DNA from: Paraspadella gotoi | Taxonomy: Eukaryota > Chaetognatha | Direction: 5' to 3' | Length of the DNA: 64,000 nt | NCBI GenBank assembly: GCA_051294375.1 | Contig: CM119265.1 | Location: forward strand, 13,446,124-13,510,123 | In this document: positions 12,096 to 23,850 of the stretch, one piece after another | Position numbering within the stretch: the first letter of the stretch is position 1 | How the letters are laid out: the number at the start of each line of letters is the position of its first letter | The notes under the pieces: model-generated | What the model was told of the DNA's origin: nothing | Databases searched by the model: none | What the model saw: the letters and a program-made list of their open reading frames with translations, nothing else | Translations under genes and position numbers: made by a program

Positions 12096-12327
12096 GGGGG
12101 CCCAGGATCGTTCATCCAAACGAAGCGAAAAAAAAACCCATTAAATCAAATCTCGGCCAGATGGCGGAACCGGAAGTTAATTCGACGCCGGAAGAATATA
12201 TCGACTAAAGAATTAAATTTATGAATATAAGTCGGCATCATTAATTAAATAGAATTCGTTTTGAGATTAAGATCTATGGCCCCTCGTCTGGCTATTGCGT
12301 GAGCGAACGCGAGCCCATTCTCTTTTT

Positions 12328-12359
<32 letters not shown>

Positions 12360-12384
12360 NNNNNNNNNNNNNNNNNNNNNNNNN
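12360..12384. other. 25-N gap inside a (CT)n tract
   Basis: The fixed-length gap follows a run of CT and precedes sequence that is not in the left arm (12,385-12,720), so it is a join of unknown size. Confidence 0.95.
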
Positions 12385-12512
12385 GAACGTTCAGCGAAGT
12401 ACAAGAAGAATCGCTCAAAAATTTGGGCCTTTAACCGGCACGATTTGATTCTCGAGTACAGGGTGCGTTCGGCGCTTCCACAACCCATCGCTTTGATAGA
12501 ATTTTTGTTCAG
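12385..12512 (+). CDS. Unrecognised partial exon upstream of segment A copy 2
   Basis: This open stretch begins in the gap and ends at a plausible donor (TTCAG|GTAAAC). It encodes a basic, aromatic-containing peptide (strings RSAKYKKNRSKIWAFNRH and ALPQPIALIEF). It has no counterpart in the visible left arm, but would lie immediately upstream of segment A, so it may represent sequence just left of this window. The family is unknown. It may belong with the exon at 12,732-12,955, although phases do not join cleanly in the sequence as given. Confidence 0.35.
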
Positions 12513-12731
12513 GTAAACGAAAATATCTGCTTAAACCTGTAATTAACGCGTTAAAGAGGCTACTTTACTGACATCACGGACAAGAAATAAGTTTACGTGA
12601 GTAAAATAAAAAAAATAACCAGAAAAGAAAAGGATGAAAAAATCAAAATGAAACAATCGTAAAATAAATTCAAATTATTCATTGTCCTTCAAGATTAATA
12701 CGAATGGCGTTTGGCCACCACTTCGGCCTCT

Positions 12732-12955
12732 AAAAGATCGTGGAGCGAAGCAGCTGCCTCAAGTTGAAGCTGGAGCGCAACCTCCAAGTCTGGGCGGACG
12801 AGGGCCGCTGGGCCAGCGCTTCGCTAAGACGCTCAAGCGATGGGAGTTCGCCGTCGCTCAGCGTCGCTTCCATGCGGAGGAGAGAGAGGTTGTCACGCGC
12901 CTTCGAAGATCGACGCCGCGGAACGATCGGCTTCGATCGATTGAGATCGAAATAA
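12732..12955 (+). CDS. Unrecognised partial exon (segment A copy 2)
   Basis: Same coding-like text as 13-219, with small indels. The frame in this copy switches part-way: the LKLKLERNLQVWADEGRW reading is lost after GRWA, where one C is missing relative to copy 1. The product is not identified. The frame disagreement between two otherwise near-identical copies suggests sequence error in one of them. Confidence 0.25.
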
Positions 12956-13313
12956 TCAATCAGGGTCACTCAGTCAACATACTCATTACTCAATAACCCG
13001 AAATTGTGATTATTTTTTCAGATTTTTTGTTGCTTTCATTTCAAATTTATAATCTTAAACTATCTAAATAAAATAACTTCTTCCCTCGTCACATATTTTT
13101 TTAATGAAACAACTTGGTGCGTGTAACTAGGTTATTTTAATGCAAATATACAGTCTTAATAATAATAATAATATAATAATAATAAACAACAGTTTTGTGG
13201 CTAAAAAGACTCTGTGATTAAAAAGCACAATCGTGATACGAGACATCCAGTGCAAATGTGTAAAAAAAGAAAAAATAAGAGAGAGAGAAAGAAAGAAAGA
13301 AAGAAGAAAGAAA

Positions 13314-13320
<7 letters not shown>
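12732..13320 (+). repeat. Segment A, second copy
   Basis: Same-strand copy of 1-595 including the GC-rich open stretch, the AT-rich tail, the (TAA)n run and the GA-rich end. It continues through (GA)n into the reversed arm R2, whereas copy 1 continues into the forward arm L. Confidence 0.85.
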
Positions 13321-13350
<30 letters not shown>

Positions 13351-13979
13351 GAGAGAGAGAGAGAAGAGAGAGGAGAGAGAGAGAGAGAGAGATAGAGAGA
13401 GAGAGTACAGACAGACGAATCACCGAAACTACACACAACAATATTTTTTTATACTCTTTCAAATTCGTTTCCATCAAACAAAAATTTTAAATTCTTATGG
13501 TTATAAATGTTTAAAGCCTCGTGGGTTACCATTGCATTAATTATTTAATATAATTAGTGCCGAATGTGAATCGAGAGATTAACGATAATTGAATATTCAA
13601 CTGTATTTTTTTTGGTTTTTTCTTTGCATTTGATTATCTTGCTAATAGAAATAAATCACGAGTGAAATTGTGTAGCGAAATAGCGGAAAAAAACTTGGCT
13701 AAATATTTAAAGTTTTCATTCTCGATGTCAAGAAATTGTATCAGTATTGGTAACTTACTTTTCAACTCTTAGCTTAACTTTCTTATCTGGCCCGAGCCGC
13801 CATTGCTATTCCATTTTCCCCAGAGGTCATTGTCACAAATCCGATCCCGAATGCGAGGGGCGACTTCCCATCCCTCGCCAGACTGCAAAGAAAGGTCACT
13901 TTTGCCCAAACCTGCCATTTTTTCAACCGCGACGCCCCCGCGCTAACGACGCTGTCCGCCGCCGAAATCTACGTCAACA

Positions 13980-15290
13980 CCGACGCACAATTTTCCGACG
14001 TCCATCTCCTTGGCAACGACGTCTCTCAAAGGCAAAGCGAAAGTCCTCGGTCGCTAGACTGCGGTCAGAGCAGTTCTTGCCGCGCTGGACGTCATCGCGC
14101 GGCGCCGTGCTGCGTTTTTGCGGCGCTGAATCGAGTCTGGTCGGATGACAGAGTCGCGCGACCGCAGCGGCGCCGGGCTTGGCTGATATGGAGGTCGGCG
14201 GCGGCTGCGACGGCTGCGGCGGCTGAGACGGGCGAGGAAGACGCTTCAGCGCAGTCGCCGGTCAAAGTATTTGTGCAAATAAGCGATGTCGCTCGCGACG
14301 TCCATCGCTTTGAATCCCGGAACGTGACGCATGACGCCGCGTCGCGACCCAACGTCGCAACGCCGAGAGGCGCCACGATGGCGCGGGTGGCGCCGTCGTC
14401 GAGAACGCCGTAGCGCCGGAAGTGGGAGAAGTAGGGAGGGCAAAAGGATGAGGGGACGGAGGGTATGGAGATAAAGGACGATAAGAGACGACGACGACGA
14501 CGACGACGACGCTCCGTTCAATTCGCCGAAAACCAACCGGCGTTGAAATCGATAACTCCCATGTCTCTCTTTGACGTCGTGAGAGAGTCGAGATGATGCC
14601 GATTCCTGATCGTATTCAGTCTCCATCTGTCGCAGCATCTGCACGACGTCCCGGTGCTGCTTCGGCGCCACCACCTCGCTCGTCTCCAGGTGCGTCAAAT
14701 TATCTGGCGCATACTCATCGATCGATAGAGGCAGTCGTTGATCAGAGACGAGAGCGAGCGCGTCGGGGAGAGGGTTGGGGTGGGAGGTGGGGATGGAGGA
14801 TCGCTCGAGGGGGTGGCGAAGATTGGAGGGCGACAAAAGGAAGAAATAGAATCGACGCGTTACGAGGTGGAGACAGGGCGTCGGTCGGCGTCGCGATAAA
14901 CGAGGAACTCTATCGCGCCAAGAACTGACATTAGCGACGTGAAGGAACCGAAGACTAAAATCGCTTTTATTCTCTCCCATTGGCCCGTCGGTCCCTGCGA
15001 GGATTCTCGTTCCAACGGATTGAATCAGGCAGACGGTCAGTGCCGACGTCCGTCGTCGTCGTCGCCGCCGTCTCCGGTTGGAACGTCACGCGGGAAACTT
15101 GGCGGTCCTCGTCGTCGTGTATACGCCTTTCAATCGTTGATTGACGACGTCATGGGAAGGATTTATGACTTCATTCGCGCTTTTGTCCACGTGGAAACTC
15201 TCCTCGGTTGAGGACTTGAGGAGATGCTGAGGCGACGAGCAGGAACGCGTCGTCAAGGATATCCAAGATGGCGGACCTGCGGAGATTTAT
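13980..15290 (-). pseudogene. Gene X downstream exon(s), R2 copy with frameshifts
   Basis: Same exon as 10,575-11,831 but with several frame changes. Open pieces alternate between frames (for example 14,246-14,980), and the text of conserved-looking strings such as QHRDVVQMLRQMETEYDQE remains readable. A CCGCAG acceptor near 15,285 is retained. No family is recognised. The copy may be non-functional or simply uncorrected. Confidence 0.4.
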
Positions 15291-15414
15291 TCATTGCATA
15301 TAAATTGTTAAATGATATTATGTGTTTTTCATATTATTCGTCTCTTGAGATTTTCAACGAACTAAGGACATATGACGAGGCATGAAGGGATGTCATCGGC
15401 TACTTCCATTCAAG

Positions 15415-15545
15415 CATCGGGCACGGTATCGGCGCGCATCGGGCACGAGCCTCGAGCGCGGCTCGGGCGCGGCATCGGGCGCGGCATCGGCGCGGCTCGG
15501 GCGCGGCATCGGCGCGCATCGGGCGCGCAATCGGGCGCGGCATCG
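15415..15545 (+). repeat. 12 bp GC-rich minisatellite, degenerate R2 copy
   Basis: Imperfect GCATCGGGCGCG-like units with deletions. Orthologous in position to the regular array at 11,975-12,095. Confidence 0.75.
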
Positions 15546-15786
15546 CGGGGGCCCAGGATCGTTCATCCAAAACGAGCGAAAAAAAACCCATTAAATCAAA
15601 TCTCGGCCAGATGGCGGAACCGGAAGTTAATTCGACGCCGGAAGAATATATCGACTAAAGAATTAAATTTTATGAATATAAGTCGGCATCATTAATTAAA
15701 TAGAATTCGTTTTGAGATTAAGATCTATGGCCCTCGTCTGGCTATTGCGTGAGCGAACAGCGAGCCCATTTTCTTTCTTATTCTCA

Positions 15787-15818
<32 letters not shown>

Positions 15819-15832
15819 TCCTCTCTCTCTCT

Positions 15833-15863
<31 letters not shown>

Positions 15864-16450
15864 ATCTTCTCTCTCTATCTCTCTCTCTCTTCCCTCATTG
15901 TTTCCCATCACGCTCAATCTCTCTCTCTCTCTCTCTATCTCTCGCGCGCTCCTATTCCCAACCTCTTTCACCCTTCCCCCCCCCTCCCGCCTCTCTCCCT
16001 TTCTCTCTCGACATCTTTTCAATTTAGCCTCCGCTTTCTCTTTTCTCTCTTCAACTAACAAAAGGCGAAGGAAAAGGGGTTATAATGACCAAGAGACCAG
16101 ATCTAATCTCGTCTCTTCTTTCCTTCTTTTTTTTTATTCCTTTCCTTTCTTTTTTCTTCTTTTTTTCCACTTTTTTTTTTATCCTTTATAGTGTCGATAT
16201 CTTTTTATTTTTCCCATAAACCGTTTTTTTTCCCCAAAGACATGCTCTCCCAAGACAATGGAAGTAAAAACCTTTCATTCGCCTCGTAAAAAAAAAAAAA
16301 TTCCCTTTTCCCCTTTTCCGTTTCATGTCATTTTTATTTTTATTTTTACGGAACAAACGCAACGATAAATGTTTTTTTCAGAAGTAGTTACACGAATTTA
16401 AATTCACATTCAACGTCGAAATTGTAATGACTTCAACTGCCCCTAGTGAG

Positions 16451-17431
16451 TCAATGAAACGTTTTCCCTCCACGCCCACCCAGTCCCGCTCCCTTACTTT
16501 TTGTCTTCACGGGACAGCGAATGAGCGCCGCCTCGAAGTCGACCCTCGTTCCTCCATTCGCGGCGCCCCCTGTCTGCCCACTCTTGCTGCGGTTTCCCAA
16601 CGCCGTTCTGCCTCCTGATTCGATGACTTCGACGCCGGCTTCGACCGGCGTCATCGACTTAGTCTCCTCGAACCAAAGTTGACAGAAAATCGACGCCGAA
16701 TGAGCTGAAAAGCGCCGGTCGACGATGGAGCGAGAGACGAGGGCGACGACGACGATGCTTCCGGACGTTTTGTCGTCCGCGGCGTCAACGTTGAGTTTTC
16801 TTGGGTCGAAAAACGCCGAGTAGGCCAAAACCGGCGCCGCGACGCCGCTTTTAGTGTTGAAGATGAATCGACGCCAACCGGGTGAAGACGCTTTTTCGCC
16901 TGAGACGCCGCAGACGCCGACTTCGTGGATCCCGCGGTCGGATTTGACGTCAAATACGGAATCGCAACTCGAAGACGAAAACGAACAATTTTCCGACTTG
17001 TTTTCCTTCTTATTTCGGTTATGATCAAAATCTTTGGCGGTTTTAAATAGTTTTCGCCTGAAACTCGATTTTCTATTGTCGAACCCTTTCAGCTGTTTAA
17101 CTGTTCTTTTAAATTGCTGCTGGTGTTGATGCTCCTCCTCTTCCGCCTCCTCCTCCTCGTCGTTCACATCTTCATCCATGGAATGTGATCCGCGTGTATT
17201 GGTGTTGACAACCGCGCCATCTTTGATTGCGGCGAGTTTATCAGCACGGGGCTTAACTTCCCAAGCGGCTTTGGACCCAGACTTAAAAGTTGAGTCGGCG
17301 TCGGAGTCGTCGGCTGAGTCGGCGTTAGAGGCTGCGGCTGCGGCTGCGGCGGCAACGTCGGCTGAGGCGTCGGCTGCGGCAGCGCAGCGTGATGCGTTTC
17401 TTGCGTTCGTGGCGTCAGGAAGGCTTCTGAG
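16451..17431 (-). CDS. Gene X exon, R2 copy, intact 327-codon frame
   Basis: From a TTTCAG acceptor at 17,432 to a TGA at 16,453-16,451 the frame is open for 981 bases, the longest intact version of this exon. Order in the product: Ala/Asp-rich low-complexity (about residues 15-50); Lys-rich linker; acidic block DEDVNDEEEEAEEEE with a His/Gln run (about 82-105); a basic segment; a Ser run; then a compact region with VGVCGVSGEK, RFIFNTKSGVAAPVLAYSAFF, IFCQLWFEETKSMTPVEAG and a basic Gly-rich end. The C-terminal third looks folded and conserved, but I cannot place it in a family. It is the last exon if the TGA is real. The left-arm copy (5,821-6,867) is frameshifted and a partial third copy lies at 19,258-19,720. 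Confidence 0.5.
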   Translation of the reverse strand, partial: LRSLPDATNARNASRCAAAADASADVAAAAAAAASNADSADDSDADSTFKSGSKAAWEVKPRADKLAAIKDGAVVNTNTRGSHSMDEDVNDEEEEAEEEEHQHQQQFKRTVKQLKGFDNRKSSFRRKLFKTAKDFDHNRNKKENKSENCSFSSSSCDSVFDVKSDRGIHEVGVCGVSGEKASSPGWRRFIFNTKSGVAAPVLAYSAFFDPRKLNVDAADDKTSGSIVVVALVSRSIVDRRFSAHSASIFCQLWFEETKSMTPVEAGVEVIESGGRTALGNRSKSGQTGGAANGGTRVDFEAALIRCPVKTKSKGAGLGGRGGKTFH

Positions 17432-17640
17432 CTGAAATCGTTGTTTCTGATGGAGAGTATATAAAATACGTAACTTAGTTGCATGTTTAAAATTTTTTTG
17501 AATTTGAAACCACTTTATTCATTTACTACGAAGATTTTCCTCTCTACTGGCTTTTCTTGATTCTCTCTGCTGTCTCGTCTCGTCGCTCTCTCTCTCTCTC
17601 TCTCTCTCGCTCTCTCTCTTCTCTTCCTCCCTCGCCCTCT

Positions 17641-17683
<43 letters not shown>

Positions 17684-18438
17684 TTATTTTGCTCGTTTCT
17701 TTCCCCATTTTTCAATTTTTCAATTATTTCTTGCCGTCAACTTTCATCTATTCAGGTTGTAAATCAGAAGACGCGCATTCTGCTGAAAGAATGAAGAAAA
17801 GAACAAAAAAAACGACTTACGAATGAGAAAAATCTTATTTGTCATGTATAAAATTTATGAAATCAAATCAAGTCGATAAGAGCAAAGAGGTAAAAAGACA
17901 AAGAGAAAAAAAAACTAATTATATAAACTATTAAAAAGATTAAAGATTTACAAAACGGAGGAAGCATAAAATTTAAAAAAAGGATAAAACAAATTGGATT
18001 TTTAAAAAATATTTTTCTTGAAGGTCTTAACATTCTTATATAAACTTTTGTCTAAAAAAAAGAAGTTAATCGAATATAACAAAGCAAATGATCTCCTTAT
18101 TCAGTCCGCACCTGACGAGCAAACGGGCAACGTCTTCACGGCGGAGGCACTTACCCTCTCATCCCTTACCCATTCCTCACCTCCTCGTCTCCCCGACGAC
18201 GTTGATTTCGTGACTCTGCGTCATTCTCGACGCGTGCGTCACACGCGCCACTTCCACCGCGTGCGTCAACAAATTGTAAACGAACCCCGCGCCAACCACG
18301 ATCCAGAACGTGCGCCACAGGTATCGCGGCGGCGGCGAGGGATGGCGCGATGGATGGCGCCACGCCATCGGACAAGACAGAGACATTTTCTCTGTTGAAG
18401 TCGTGTTAGGCGAGGGAGAGAGAGAAGAAGAGAGAGCA

Positions 18439-18470
<32 letters not shown>

Positions 18471-19162
18471 AGGGAGAGACAGAGACGAGGAGAAAGGAGA
18501 GAGAGAAAGAGAGGAAGAGAGAGAGAGAGAGAGAGGAGAGAAGAGGAGAGAAGTACAGAAGAGAGAGAGAGAGAGAGAGCGGAGAGAGAGAGGAAGATGC
18601 AGACGGAGGGAGAGCGAGCGGTAGGCCGGAAGTAAACCGCCAGTTGAGTCGCTCGCGGAAAGAAGCGAAAAAGGTAGATTTATTTTTGGCGCAGTTTTTG
18701 TTTTTGTTTGTTTGTTTGGGTCGCGTTTCTTCCGTTTGGTCACTGGTTTGTTTTCTCTCTCTATTCTTCTTCTTTTTCTTTCTTTGATTTCAGATCTTTG
18801 GGATTTTAGAATTCATTAATCATTTACTTTTGACTACAATCCTTTCATTTAGGAATATTCCTTTTGATGAAGTTGGCAGCAAAGGAAAGTTAGGATGATT
18901 GTCTTTCCATAATCGTCTGTAGAGCGACATCTGTAAAAAAAAAAAGTTAAAGTTTTAAAAAAGTTAATGGTATGTGAAAATTATCCAACGAAAAATTATT
19001 CCGATTAAACCAAGTCGGATCTATTTATTTTAAAAAAATAAGAAAAAATTTTAAAAACAAAAATTTTGTCCTGATGGTCATTGATACACTTTTTTCTGCG
19101 CTACAAGATGCAGCAATCAAAATTTTTTTTCGAGGTAGATACAAGCGTCAGAAGTGGGAAAT

Positions 19163-19187
19163 NNNNNNNNNNNNNNNNNNNNNNNNN
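19163..19187. other. 25-N gap between overlapping copies R2 and R3
   Basis: Sequence after the gap restarts at a position already covered about 2.2 kb earlier (19,258 onward repeats about 17,022 onward), as expected for two overlapping contigs joined without merging. Confidence 0.95.
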
Positions 19188-22025
19188 AAAAAAAACCGAG
19201 AGAGATTTGTTTTCGCGCGCTTGTTTTCCCTTGTTTCCTTTTCTTATTTCCTTCATTGGTTATGATCAAAATGCTTTGGCGGTTTTTAATAGTTTCGCCT
19301 GAAACTGATTTTTCTATTGTGTGTATAACCCTTTCAGCTGTTTATAACCTGTTTTTTAAATTGCTTGCTGACTGTGTTTGATGCTCCTCGCTCTTCCGCC
19401 CTCCTCCCTCCCTGTCGTTCAGCATCGTTTCATCCAGGAATGTGATCCGCGGTGATGGTCGTTGACAACCGCGCCATCATTTGATTGCGGGGCGAGGTTT
19501 ATCACACGGGCTTAACTCCAAGCGGCTTTGGACCGCCAACTTAAACGTTGAGGTCGGCGTCGGAGTCGGTCGGCTGAGTCGGCGTTAGAGGCTGCGGCTG
19601 CGGCTGCGGCGGCAACGTCGGCTGAGAGCGTCGGCTTGCGGCAAGCGGCAGCGTGATGCGTTTTTGCGATTCGTGGGTCAGGAAGGCTTCTGAGCTGAAT
19701 CGTTGTTTCTGATGGGAGAGAGTAATATAAAAATACGTAAATTAGTTGGCATTTTAAAATTTTTTTGAATTTGACCACTTATTCACTTTACTTCGAAAGA
19801 TTTTCCTCTCTACTGGCTTTTCTTGATTCTCTCTCGTCTCTGTATCTGTCTCTCTTCCTCTCTCTACTCTCTGCTCTCTCGTCATCTCTCATCTTCTCTT
19901 CGTCTCTCTCTCTCTCTTCATCTCACTCTTCCTCTCTCTCTCTTTATTTCTCCCCGTTTCTTTCCCCATTTTCAATTTTTTCAATTATTTCTTGCGTCAA
20001 ACTTCATCTATTCAGGTTTGTAAACAGAAGACGCCGCATTCTGTCTGAAAGAATGAAGAAAAGAAGCAAAAAAAACGACTTACGAATGAAAAATCTTATT
20101 TGTCATGTATAAAATTTTATCAATCAATAAATCAAAGTCGATAAGAGGCAAAGAGGTAAAAAAGACAAGGAGAAAAAAAAAAACTAATTAATAAAACTAT
20201 TAAAAAGATTAAAGATTTACAAAATACGGAGGAAGATAAAATTTAAAATAAAGGATAAAACAAATTGGATTTTTAAAAAATATTTTTTCTTGAAGGCGTC
20301 TAACATTCTTTTATAAACTTTTTGTCTAAAAAAAAGAAGTTAATCGAATACTAACAAGCAGTCCGCACTGACGAGCAAATCCGGGCAACGTCTTCACGGC
20401 GGATGGCACTACCGCTCTCATTCCTTACCCATTCCTGACCACTCCTCGTCTCCCCGCCGACACGTTTGATTTCGTTGACTCTGCGTCATTATTCATGACG
20501 CGTGGCGGTACAACGCGCATGCAGCACACTTCACCGGTGCGTCAACAAATTGTAAACGAACCCCGCGCTCAACGCAACGATCCAGAACCGTAGCGCACAA
20601 GGTATCGCGCTGCGTGCGGCGAAGGGATGGCGCGAATGGATGGGGCGACACCAGTACCGCCAACTCGGACAAGACAATGAGACATTTTTATCTTCTTGTT
20701 GGGAACTGTAACAGATACGCTTACTAAGAGCGGTGTTGTATGTGAGGAGTAGGGAAGAAAGATGGAAATGAGAGTTAGAGAGTGGAGAAGAAGAGAGAGA
20801 AGAGTGAGAGTGAGAAGAGTCCCAGGGAGTGGGGGATGGCAGAGAGAGAAGTACGAGACGAGACAAAGGAAGGGAAGAGGGTAGGTGAGGAGAGGGAATG
20901 AGAAACGGAGAGAGGAGAGGGTTGGACAGCGAGAGCGGCTAGGCGGAAGTAAACGCGTCAGTTGAGTGTGCGCAGGAAAGAAGCGAAAAAGGTAGCATTT
21001 TAATTTTTGGCGGCAGTTTTTGTTTTTGGGTTTGTTTGTTCGACATGCGTTATGCTGCCTTGATTTTCTTCTACGTTTGGTCAACATGGTTTGGTTTTCA
21101 CCTCTCTCTTCATCTCTTCTTCTTTTTTCTTCAGATCTTTGGATTTAGAATTCATGCTAATTCATTTTACTTTGACTACAATAACTTTCAATTTTGGGAA
21201 TATTCTTTTGAATGAATTGGCAAGCTAAGGAAAGTTTGGATAAGATTGTCTTTTTCTCCAACTCGTCTGTGTAGAGGACATCTGAAAAAAGAGTAACAAA
21301 GGTAAAGTTCTAAAAATTAATGGTATGTTAAAATTATGCCAACGAAAAATTATTCCGATTAAAACAAGGTCGGATCTTTGATTTTAAAAAATAAGAAAAA
21401 ATTTTAAATACAACAAAAAATTTGTCCGGCATGGTGCATGATAACAGCTTTTATTTTCTTTGCGCTTCAAGATTGACAAGGAATCAAAAATTTTTTTTCG
21501 AGGTAGATTACAAGCGTAGAAGTGGATAATCTCAAAAAAAATCTTTCTGAAAGCAATGAAAGCAGACATATCCATTTTAAAGTAACAGTTATGCGAATCA
21601 TGGGCCAAAACAATTGGAAGTATGTTTTTTTATTCTAAGATAACACTTGCTTTGTAAAGTCACATTAAAAAATAGAAAAAATACCTCAACTTGTATACAA
21701 GTTACTTTGGCTTTGAAAACCAATCATTGATTGTGAAATGGGTACTCCCAAATGTAAGCAAAAATTGCGAGATATTTAAAACGATAATAAAGTTAAAACG
21801 TAGAAGCTTTCTAATCGAGAGTTTTTAATTATTGAATTTGCGCCTTTAATTTCGTCCGCAGCCAATTTCTCCTTCTCTTTTCGAAGTCTTTTTGTTTTCG
21901 TGTCGTCGTCGTCGTCGTTTGTCGTTCATCATCATCGGCGCTGATTTGCCAAGGCGTCGGCCTCAAGAGAGAAATTGCGTCTCGAAAGTTTTTAATGAAG
22001 TTGTTCCTAAGAATGAAGATGAATC

Positions 22026-22060
<35 letters not shown>

Positions 22061-22941
22061 GCAGAGAGAGAGAGAGAGAGACGTTATTCTCTAGAGAGCA
22101 GAATGCGAAGTGGTCTACGCCGTCGCTCATCGCGTTTTTTTTTTCTTTTCAAAGGAGCGAAGTAATTTTCTTCCATTCTCTTCTCAACTTCCTGTTTTTT
22201 CTGGTTTTTTCGCTTCTCTCCGATTTTCTTTCCTCCTTTTTCTTTTCCTCTTTCCCATTTTTTTTTTCTCCTTTCCTTCCTTTCTTTTCCACTCGAGAAA
22301 GAGACGTTTTCTTGACTTTCGCCCGCCGGAGGGAGTTTTTCCCGCCAGATCGTCCCACTGGCGGCGGCGACCGGCGGCGGCGGTGGCGGCGACCGCACGC
22401 GGCGGCGGCAGCATTTTTTTCTCTCAGTGTTTACATCGACGATCTGTCGTTCGTGACGTCGACTTCGTCGTCGTCGTCTTTCATGGCGTCAATAATTTCT
22501 AGACGTCTGCCCACGAAGTGTGGCAAGTGCAAAGTGGCAAGTGGCAAAGTGGCAAGTGGCAAGTGCAAGTGGCAAGCTGGCAGACGCGGTGATCGTCTAG
22601 GTGGCGGTGCGCTGGTGTAGGGTTCGCTAAGCAGATGGCGGCCCCTTCGAGAGGCGGCGGTGTCGGTTACGGCACAACCTCCGGAAAGAAAGAAGGGAGA
22701 CTTCGACGAACGTCAAATTGTTTTCCTCTCGAAGACAAGTGGCGGCCGCCGGCGGGGAAGAAAAAGGACGCAAGCGGAAGAAGGAAGACAAAATGGAAAG
22801 GAAGATCGAAAAAAAAAGAACAATCGACAAACGGGGAAAGAAAAGAGTCGAAGGGGGGGAAACAGAAGGGGAGTTTGAACGGAGTAGAAGAGAGAGAAAG
22901 AGAGAGAGAGAGAGACGAGAGAGAGAGAGAAGAGAGAGAGA

Positions 22942-22992
<51 letters not shown>

Positions 22993-23160
22993 GAGAAATA
23001 AATTGGTGGCGCGCGTTGGTTTTCCCATATTTTTCAGCGTCATCAATTATCTATTAAACAAAACACTCAGTAGAAATTCGTAAATTTTGGTGACCTTAAA
23101 ATTTAATGGTTAAAAGTTAATATCTGTTGGCTTAGTTAATGGGAAAAGAGAAGAGAGAGA

Positions 23161-23242
<82 letters not shown>

Positions 23243-23850
23243 GAGAGAGAGAGAAGAGAGAGAGAGAGAAGAAAGAGAGATCTTTGGGATGGAACGAGAG
23301 GAAATAATCACGATGGATATAGTTTCTGAAACGTGTTTCGAATACTAATGCTCGTCATTCTGTACATGTTAAACGAAGATAACGAGCAATAGAAATACAG
23401 ACGCTTAATTCGCTACGAAATAAAATCGATGTTACCAAAGCCTGAATGTTATCCCGGGAAAAAAATAGTTTTGGATTTTTAAGGTTTTTCTAATTTTTAG
23501 ATATTTTGCGTTTCTTTTAACGACTCTCTCTCTTCGTAGGTTTTCTCATTGATGAAAAGGACATAATAATGATAAGACGCAAAATTCCTATAGATATGAC
23601 TATTAAGGGTACCGGAGAGATTGTGAGATTTGTGTTCGCTTTCCATTTCTGTCCGAATTGAGCCTTTCCTCTTTCAAAAACGAAAAGAAGTGACGACTCC
23701 GATCGCAACTTCGATCACGACCGAATCCGACTTCGAACGATGTCCTCTCCACTCAAAGTCTCAACTGCGACGTCGATGGCCAATTTTCCCGCCAAAATTC
23801 AAACTTAAACGCGACCCTTCGACTCTACGACTTCGTGATTCTCAGACTAT
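19188..23850 (-). repeat. Right arm copy R3 (reverse complement of about 0.6-6.2 kb)
   Basis: 19,258-21,450 repeats 17,022-19,100 in the same orientation with frequent small insertions and deletions. 21,450-23,850 then extends the match down to the start of the left arm (about 640). The outer 1.5 kb differs from the left arm by many substitutions as well as indels. No intact frame is visible in it. The gene X text at 19,490-19,720 is partial and error-rich. Confidence 0.85.

Larger units (their letters stand above)
10031..12359 (-). repeat. Right arm copy R1 (reverse complement of about 7.5-9.95 kb)
   Basis: 10,031-10,121 mirrors the sequence just left of the central gap. After 453 Ns (10,122-10,574), 10,575-12,345 is the reverse complement of about 7,555-9,335. 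It ends in a (CT)n tract and a 25-N gap (12,360-12,384). Confidence 0.9.
13405..19162 (-). repeat. Right arm copy R2 (reverse complement of about 3.8-9.9 kb)
   Basis: The match to the left arm is continuous: the AT-rich block at 13,440-13,750, gene X exons, the minisatellite, GA tracts and the AT-rich 3' part. It ends at a 25-N gap (19,163-19,187). Differences from the left arm are mostly one- or two-base indels, often in homopolymers. Confidence 0.9.
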
